From: Eriocheir sinensis | Taxonomy: Eukaryota > Arthropoda > Malacostraca > Decapoda > Varunidae | Assembly (NCBI RefSeq): GCF_024679095.1 | Contig: NW_026111784.1 | Coordinates: forward strand, 69,501-133,500 | Direction: 5' to 3' | Length of the DNA stretch: 64,000 nt | In this document: positions 56,814-64,000 of the stretch, one piece after another | Numbering within the stretch: the first letter of the stretch is position 1 | Layout: each line of letters opens with the position of its first letter | Translations under genes and position numbers: made by a program | The notes under the pieces: model-generated | Seen by the model: only the letters and a program-made list of their open reading frames with translations | Told to the model about the DNA's origin: nothing | The model's database searches: none

Positions 56814-59247
56814 TTAGTTTTTTAGTCTTTTTCTAAACACATGTTTGGTATAAGATTGTGCTACATGGTGTGGGAGAGCGTTCCATAGCCTGGGGCCTTG
56901 GACTGGGAGCGAACGTGTCCCGCAGTGTGTGTTGGTGTGGGTAACATGTAGGTTGTCCTGCCGTCTTGTTGTGTACCTACTCTGTGTCGCCCCAGCTGTG
57001 GAGGGCAGCTGCAGGATCCACTCTGGATATATCGCACATTTTGTTTTATACACGGTTGCAGCAACACCAAAAATGGTCTTCTTGTCCATTTTGAGCCAGT
57101 TCAGTTGTGTAATAAAACAGGTGGCGTGGTCACACCTCCTCGCTCCCCCAATTCATATCTTTGCCGCAAAGTTCTGTAGTTATTTGTAGTGCCGTACACT
57201 GGTAGGCAATAATGAATGATACTTAGAGGAAGGGAATTCCTTTTGTATGTATTATATTATCAAATTTATCTTTAATTATGTTTGTAAATAGTAGAGTTGC
57301 AATGTCTTCCTTGTGGATTTCGTTTATATGTATGTTAAACGTCAAGTGGGAGTCCATATAAACGCCAAGATTCTTGATATGTTTGCTAGGAGTGGTGGGA
57401 GTGTTGCCAAAGATGAGAGTGGTGTTTTGGGGAATTTGTTTAATGCTTGACCTGGTCCACACTGTGTTTTATTAGTATTCAGCAATAGACCGTTTTTATT
57501 ATAGTACTCCCTGGCCAGTGTGAAGGTCTCTTGTGCCGCCATGATGGGGTCAAACAGCGTATTATTTGTGTCAGTGTTCTCGGGCTGCGTGTCGTCTGCG
57601 TACTGTACCATCGCGCGTCAATGCATCGTTTCAGCGAGGTCTTTGACAAAAATGATGAAAAGAATTGCCCCTAATATTGATCCCTGAGGAACTCCGTATT
57701 GTATTGGTGCAGTCGTAGACGTGGTACTATTGCCTTTCACTTTTTTACCTTGAGCAGTTTATATTAAGATATCGTGTTTTATGCTATTGAAGGCTTTTGA
57801 TAGGTCACACAACGTTATAAGCAATAGTTTCTTCCCATCCATATTTCTGCATGTTATTTGTAACCGTGGTAAGGGCGGTCTCTGTTGAAAGTTTAGGTCT
57901 GAAGCCGTGTTGAGTGTTAGAGAGAAGCTTCTTGGACTCTAGGAAGGTGGTCATCTGTTAGACTACAGTTTTCTCTAATATCTCTGAGAGAATGGGTAAC
58001 AGTGATATTGGGCGATAATTGTTTACGTTCCCCCAGTCTCTGTTTTTATAGATAGGTATGACGGTCGCGTGTTTCCACATGGTAGGGAATTTTCCAGTAA
58101 CAATCGATGTGTTGGTGATTGTAGTAATGTATGTGATCGTAACGGGTAGGGAATCTTGGATGTACCGAAGTGTAATCCCATCTGAACCGGCTGAGTTAGT
58201 GTTCTTTAGGTTTTTAATAGTTAATATGACTGTTCATGTCTGCTGGGCCGGCCCTGAAAAGATGAGTGTGGTTTACATCTTGTTGGGATATAATACGGTT
58301 TTGATTTGTAATATTGAGATTGTTTTGCATTGTTAGGAAGGCGCGTTCCACCACGTTAACAAACAGAACAGTGGATTTATCCGGCATTTCACGTTCGTTA
58401 TGAAGTTATTGTTATTAGTTTCTTTTTTGCTGGGTTGATGTCTTGTATTATTTTCCATGTGGCCGCTGACTTGCCTCTACCGTCGTAGATTTTTCTCGGT
58501 AATATGATTGTTCAGCATTACGCACCAGCGACTTTACTCTATTGCGTCGGTGTTTATATAGCTCTAGTAACTCAGCATTATTACGATTTTGTCTCAGGCG
58601 CGCTTGAAGCGTGTTTCGTGTTGACTTAGCTGAGCGAATTTCGTCGTTTATCCAGGGGTCAAAAGGCTTATTAATTTCTTTGGTGACAAAAGGAGCACAT
58701 TGTTCCAGGCAGTTTGAGAGTACAGACGTGAGGGAGTGTACCTGGATGTCTACGTTGTCTGTAGAGGAAATTTCCTTTAGGGCGGGAGCAGCGCCTATTA
58801 AGCCATCACAGGACAGGTCTTTGCTGTGAGCCCCGAGATGACGAAAAGTTATCATTCCCGGCTTGCGTTTAGGTTTGGTGATTTTAACCGTTGCTGTTAT
58901 AAGGTAACGGTCTGCTATAGTGTTAGGTATTATGTCTTTGTGTATTAATGCGTCATGTTTGTCAGTAACAATGATGTCTAGAAGTGTGGCTGACTGAGGG
59001 GTGACACGGGTGTCAATAATCTGGTGTAATTTATTTATACATATTATGGTACCGAGTTTGTTGCTGGTAGGTATATAGTAAAGCATCATTTAAGGCACCG
59101 AGCATATAAAAACTTTTTGCTCTTCAGGCACATAATCTCAAGGTCTCGTGTATATAGTCAAAGGTTTGTTGAGACGCTGAGGGTAATTTTCTACAATGTA
59201 CACTGATCCAGATGTCTTCAGTACCATTAGGCCTAGCAAGGTCACAC
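56814..59247 (-). pseudogene. LINE F (Jockey-superfamily-like): endonuclease C-terminus to RT end, inactive
   Basis: Minus strand in order: part of an apurinic endonuclease (DIWISVHCRKL at about 59200; the usual GD-x-N motif reads GALNDALL, with Ala encoded at 59094-59096, plus an in-frame TGA just before), then a 213-codon frame (59089-58448) with the DIIVTDKHDALI and ADRYLI motifs and linker. The RT has YADD at 57591-57602, DSHLTFNIHINEI, and the C-terminal WNALPHHVAQSYTKHVFRKR ending at 56814. The RT core between 58448 and 57611 is present but broken by several shifts (for example GSLGAIL-like sequence at about 57670). Loss of the endonuclease Asp and the stops make it inactive. Confidence 0.85.
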
Positions 59248-59250
59248 GTA

Positions 59251-59252
<2 letters not shown>

Positions 59253-59290
<38 letters not shown>
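59253..59290. repeat. (GA)n microsatellite at the LINE F 5' edge
   Basis: GA repeat of about 38 bp directly after the point where LINE F similarity ends; followed by a few GATA steps at about 59325. Confidence 0.95.
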
Positions 59291-59293
<3 letters not shown>

Positions 59294-59401
59294 GTGTGTG
59301 TGGGTGTTGAAGGGTGGAGGAGTAGATAGATAGATAGATGTTGGTAATGACAACAATATCAACTAACTAAAGCACTACGAAAGCATTATATCTATTAAAA
59401 T

Positions 59402-59461
<60 letters not shown>

Positions 59462-59473
59462 TCTCTCTCTCTC
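59402..59473. repeat. (CT)n microsatellite
   Basis: CT repeat of about 72 bp with a single CCCT interruption near 59457. Confidence 0.98.
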
Positions 59474-59574
59474 AATAAACAATGAGGGAAATCAGAAGCA
59501 AAGAGGGAAACGCATGCCGCGCCAAAACACTCGGCCGGCTCCTGCCATCCCAGACTCGACAAACGCAGCCTTTG

Positions 59575-59582
59575 TGACGTCA
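59575..59582. promoter_or_regulatory. Perfect CRE-like palindrome TGACGTCA
   Basis: An isolated exact TGACGTCA in a moderately GC-rich stretch (59510-59600). Such 8-mers occur by chance about once per 65 kb, so it is weak evidence of regulation on its own. Confidence 0.25.
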
Positions 59583-59774
59583 CGGTGTTTACGATTAATT
59601 TAATATTCCCGTCTGGAGTTCTCGCCCTCCCCCGCCTCAGCGGTGCTTGGGAGCGTCGGGGAGTCCAAGGCCTCTCTGGCTCAGGGGTTCCGGCAGGGTG
59701 TCTCGGCTCCCTCGGGGCGTCCATGGCGGTACCGGAGATCCCGAGTGTCCAGGGGCGTGGGGAGGGGAGTACGT

Positions 59775-60450
59775 TTGGTGCTGTGTGTTGGTATGGGCGG
59801 GTCTTTTCTGGGGTGAAGGAGACTCATTCGTATCAGCACACAGCACCAAGGGAGGGCGATTTCTGAACAACTCCACCAAAGGGATATTACAGGTGAAAAA
59901 CACCGAAAATAAGGAGAATAAACTAAAGAAACATCAGAAATAGGATAACACTGAAACGGAATTCCAGGAAATAGATATGACGATAGCACGCCATGAGAAA
60001 AATGAAAAAAAATAAACGAAAACACGTACAAAAATCCAACATGAAGGCCCTTGGTGCCGTGTATTGGTGCGGGAGAGCCTTCTCTGGGGTGAAGGAGACT
60101 CGGCTGTAGCAAGATACGGCACCAGGTGGAGGCGATGTAGATACTCTACACAGCACTGTCACACGACACATGAAGAAAAACAACACCGGAGACAGAATAA
60201 TGCAGAAAAGGAATACCAGGAAAAAAAAATCAGATACAAAACACAACATTAACAAAATAACAACTTGGATTGAGGACTTTGGTGTGGTATGCTGGGGTGA
60301 AGGAGACTCAGCTGTAGCATTATACCGCATTAAGGAAAGGCGATGTAGATACCCTACACCACACTGTCACGCGGGGAATAAAGAAAAATAACATAGAATA
60401 CAGAAGAAAAGGAAAAGGATCACATAGAAACACAACATCAATAAAGGGAA
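59775..60450. repeat. About 230-bp degenerate tandem repeat, three copies
   Basis: Copies begin near 59775, 60050 and 60281. Shared landmarks are TTGGTGC(T/C)GTGT, CTGGGGTGAAGGAGACTC, GTAGATACCCTACAC-like and GAAGAAAAACAAC. The first copy is the most diverged. Nothing else is recognised between 59480 and 59775 or in 60450-60478. Confidence 0.8.
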
Positions 60451-60477
60451 AACAACAACAAGGGGACTCGTCTTTTA

Positions 60478-61075
60478 GTTTGAGGAACATAACAGGATTT
60501 AAGTTTAAGCAACAACAAAGGATTTAAGTTTAAGGAACAACAAAGGATTTAAGGATCAAAAAAATATTTCAGTTCAAGGAACAAAAATGGATTTAAGTTT
60601 ACGGAGCAAAAAGGATTGAAGGGATGATAGAGGATTTAACTTTACGAAGTAAAAAAGGATTTAAGTTTACGGAGCAAAAAAAAGATTTAAGGAACGAAAG
60701 ATGATTTAAGTTTAGGGATCAAAAAAGGACTTAAGTTTACGGAACAAAAAAGGATTTAAGGAACGAAAGATGATTTAAGTTTACGAAGTAAAAAAGGATT
60801 TAAGTCTACGGAACAAAAAAGGATTTAAGGAACGAAAGATGATTTAAGTTTAAGGATCGAAGTAAAGGATTTAAGTTTAAAGAACAAAAAAGGATTTAAG
60901 TTTACGGAGCAATAAAGGATTTAAGGAACGAAAGAGGATTTAAGTTTGAGGAACAAAAAAAGATTTAAGTTTAAGGAACAAAAAAGGATTTAAGTTTACG
61001 GAGCAAAAAAGGATTTAAGGAACGAAAGAGGATTTAAGCTTAAGGAACAAAGAAAGTATTTAAGTTCAAGAAACA
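60478..61075. repeat. About 20-25-bp A-rich minisatellite with two unit types
   Basis: About 25 units. Type 1: GGATTTAAGTTTACGGAGCA plus an A5-7 tract. Type 2 is shorter: GGATTTAAGGAACGAAAGA, lacking AGTTTA. The types recur in mixed order (for example about 60655-60850), a small higher-order pattern. Confidence 0.9.
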
Positions 61076-61149
61076 AAATAGGAAGTGATCAAGAGGAGGA
61101 GGGGAAGAAGGAAGATCAAAGGAAGGAGAGGGGAGAAATATGATAAAGA

Positions 61150-62003
61150 ATAGAAAAGCTGTGGAAGTGGTGTCTTGATAACTCCTCTAACCTCTTTTTC
61201 ATCGATTTCTGCAACATTCGCGGTCCTCGTTCTAATTTTCATTCTGTGGAACACCGTCTCTCCTCCTCTAAACCTCACCTTCTCTTCCTCACCGAAACAC
61301 AGGTTTCTGAGCCTTTTGACAACAATCTCTACTCTGTTCCCTCCTACTATCTCTATCCTAAATTTCAATCCAAAGCTGGATGTTGCGTCTACGTGGGCAA
61401 CGACATCACTTGCTCTCGTGCCCACGACCTTGACTCTTCTGAATTTTCCACCATCTGGCTAAGACTTCATTGTTATTCTATTACTAAATACATATGTGCT
61501 GTTTATCTCTCACCTAACTCTACTAGCTATGTAAAATTCTTTGACTATTTGAATTCTAAAGTGGAGCACATCTTGACCCACTTTCCCTTCGCTGAAATTT
61601 CCATCTTGGGAGATTTCAATGTTCATCACCAGCTTTGGCTTTCATCCTCTTTCACTGACCAACCTAGTGAACAAGCCTACAATTTTGCCCTCCTCAACGA
61701 CCTGGAGCAGCTGGTTCAGCACTCTACACGTATTCCCGACCGTCTTGGAGACCGACCCAACATACTAGACCTCTTCCTTACCTCTAACCTTTCTGCTTAC
61801 TCTGTTAAACTGTTTTCTACGCTGGGCTCCTCCGATCACGACCTTATTTCGGAATCCTGTCCTATCGCTTCTGTACATCCTCTTGACCCACCGAAGAGGC
61901 GATGCTTTTGTTTTGTTTCAGCTCGGTGGGACGACCTGAGGGTGTACTTTTCCGATTTCCCGTGGAATGATTACTGCTTCCAGGAGAGAGACCCCTCTGT
62001 AAG
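61150..62003 (+). pseudogene. LINE endonuclease domain fragment (Jockey-superfamily-like)
   Basis: An open plus frame from about 61180 to the break at 62003 reads FIDFCNIRG (first endonuclease motif), [12 protein letters not shown] (catalytic Glu), [24 protein letters not shown] (Asp-x-Asn), [12 protein letters not shown] and GSSDHDLIS (catalytic His). All catalytic motifs appear intact. The RT that should follow is missing because another LINE (62004 onward, opposite strand) interrupts it. The endonuclease nicks target DNA in target-primed reverse transcription. Possibly the same family as LINE A at 19996, but the two do not overlap. Confidence 0.9.
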
Positions 62004-62255
62004 TAAGTAAGTAAGTAAGTAAGTAAATATTTATTGCCTTTAAAATATAAGAATATTGTTATATAAACATAACATAAAACATGGCAATGGCACAGCCTGT
62101 CAAGCCGAAGCTTCCCGACAGACATGGAATTATATTATTTTATTTAATGTTTACATTGGCACAAAATTGGTACCTAATATATTATTAACTAACGTATAGA
62201 ACAATAAGAATAATTTTAATAATATGTTGCTGAGAATAACAATAACAATATCAAT

Positions 62256-62317
<62 letters not shown>

Positions 62318-64000
62318 ACATTACACTTGTGAAACTAAGTTCATACCACACACTACAATTGATTACTACTTTGACAATTATATAAATAATTTTTAAAATA
62401 TTTTTTAAAAATTTATAAATTTATATTATTGAGAAGAGTATTAATATGTAGAGGCAATGAATTCCACATTTGGGGACCTGAGTATAATATACTGTGCTTA
62501 AAGAGAAGTTCTGAACTGTGGACATATGAGATTGATATCATTACCTCGAATGTTGTATGATTTTTGTACCAGTCTGAAATGTTGAACTCCTCAATACTGT
62601 GTAAGGCACTTGTAAATGTAACAATAAAAATATTTATGAATATTTGGAAAACTAAGAAAATTTTGTGTATTAATTATATTTCGTGTTGACTCAAACCTAC
62701 TCATATAAAATATACACCTAAAAATTTTATTTTGAGCTACTGATATTTTCTTAATGAAGGACTGCCAAGTACAGGCCCAGACTGATACACAATAGGTGAG
62801 ATGGGGATAACAAAGTGTGTAATAAATACTAGTGAGGGATTCAGGTGTGAGATTATTGCGGACTCTGTATAACATACCGCACATCCTTGCTAATTTATTT
62901 GTGACAAATGAAATATGTTGATTCAATTCATATTCTCATCTATGTAAACACCCAAAATTTTGTGAAATTTACTCTGTCTAATGTGTTTCCCTCTATGTTT
63001 ATAGGAGGAATGTTATATTGTAATGAACGATTTTGAAAAAATATGTAATTAGTTTTGCAATATTCAGACTCAATTCATTAATTTTAGTCCAATGATTAAT
63101 TTTTCTAGTTCTGTAACTAAATTTATATGAAGATCGTTAATGTTTACATTATTTAATAAAAGATTTGTATCGTCAGCATAAATCGTATATTTGAATTTAG
63201 AACTTACATTAACAATGTCGTTTATATAGATGAGAAAGAGTATCGGTCCTAATATTGACCCCTGCGGTACACCCTTGTTGATTGCCCTAAAGAAGAATAC
63301 GTGGCGTTGCAATATACAGCTTGTGACCTATTGGTTAAATAACTTTCAAATAGTTTTAAGGGAATACCTCTAACGCCATAGTGACTTAGCTTACTCAATA
63401 AAATTTTGTGATTCAATGTATCGAATGCCTTAGATAAATCTAAAAATATTCCAATTAAATAATGTTTCTTTTCTAAATACTGATATACATTAGATATGAA
63501 CTGTAAAATAGCTGTTTCTGTGGAACGACCTGCCCTAAACCCATGCTGGTAGTCTGTGAGTAGATTATTGTTTTCAAAAAAATTTACAAGACGGGAAGTA
63601 ATAACTTTTTCAAAAACCTTGCTAAATGCTGGAAGTATTGAAATAGGTCTATAGTTTTTAATATCGGATCTACTGCCTGATTTAAGTAGTGGTACAACTT
63701 TGGCTTTTTAAGTGCATCCGGAAATATTCAGTTTTTAACGTCAGATTCACTGTGTGTGTTAATGGAATGGATATATTATTAGCTGTTCTCTTCAAAACAA
63801 TTTGGTAAATATCATCAAATCCGTAGGAAGAAGTTTTAAATGCCGTAATATATTTTTCAATTTCTAAGTTTGTGGCAGGAAATAAATACATAGAAAAATT
63901 GGGAGAGTTGTGTAAATAAGTTTAAAATTCATTACCTACAGTTTCTGCTGCTTGCTGACTTGCTTTCAAAAAATGTTCATTAAATTTATCTGGAATGTTA
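62004..64000 (-). pseudogene. LINE E (CR1/Jockey-like), 3' tail (TTAC)n, continues off the window
   Basis: On the minus strand the element ends in about six TTAC steps (plus-strand GTAA repeats, 62000-62026). Coding pieces from 64000 leftward: the linker before RT (SYGFDDIYQIVLKRTANNIS), RT core (KGVPQGSILGPILFLIYIND, YADD at 63169-63180) and the C-terminal part (MNQHISFVTNKLARMCGMLY to YCYIYKCLTQY at 62591). Frameshifts near 63700 and 63310 and others break it. The 3' UTR (62027-62590) holds an (AAT)n run. It was inserted into the plus-strand LINE ending at 62003, so it is the younger of the two. Confidence 0.87.
62256..62315. repeat. (AAT)n microsatellite in the LINE E 3' UTR
   Basis: About 20 AAT steps, uninterrupted. 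Confidence 0.97.

Overview
This window has no intact host gene that I can recognise. It is repeat-rich animal DNA. LINE, SINE and env-bearing LTR element types, very long dinucleotide runs and short 3' tails of the TTCTTATG type are familiar from arthropods, and decapod crustaceans in particular. I would call it a malacostracan (probably decapod) genome; this rests on family knowledge and style, not on a species-specific marker.

Layout. 1-1290: broken Ty3/gypsy-type gag on the minus strand, with a CCHC knuckle, running off the left edge. 2188-14475: a 12.3-kb minisatellite of an about 33-bp G/T-rich unit with higher-order structure. Its unit lacks stops in nearly every frame, so it produces huge meaningless open frames on both strands. 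14476-29036: a second, unrelated satellite (about 120- and 136-bp monomers, most with a PstI site), abutting the first with no unique sequence between. It is interrupted by LINE fragments (17245-17911), a poly(A)-tailed LINE carrying a SINE (19996-22020) and a captured gag (22914-23995). 29037-45261: mixed sequence with simple repeats, several 5'-truncated LINEs (minus strand), two tRNA-derived SINE families, a hAT-type MITE with a perfect 8-bp target duplication, a long-TIR MITE, a possible LTR, and one candidate spliced exon (43885-43939).

45262-56580: a CTC-rich minisatellite split by the best-defined element here, a 9.09-kb endogenous-retrovirus-like Ty3/gypsy element (46019-55105, minus strand). 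It has near-identical 376/377-bp LTRs, a 4-bp target duplication (CTTG), a leader with about 11 copies of a 50-bp repeat, a short gag with a CCHC knuckle, a frameshifted pol (protease, RT, RNase H, integrase) and a frameshifted F-type fusion envelope gene with signal peptide, furin-like site and transmembrane segment. The near-identical LTRs argue for a very recent insertion, which clashes with its many frameshifts.

56743-64000: a LINE with a damaged endonuclease, minisatellites, and a LINE endonuclease fragment (plus) interrupted by another LINE (minus) with a (TTAC)n tail that continues off the right edge.

How it fits together: tandem arrays grown by unequal exchange have served as landing sites for LINEs, SINEs, DNA transposons and LTR elements, with nesting and later reshuffling visible. 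The only functional systems encoded are those of mobile elements, and every copy here looks disabled as sequenced.
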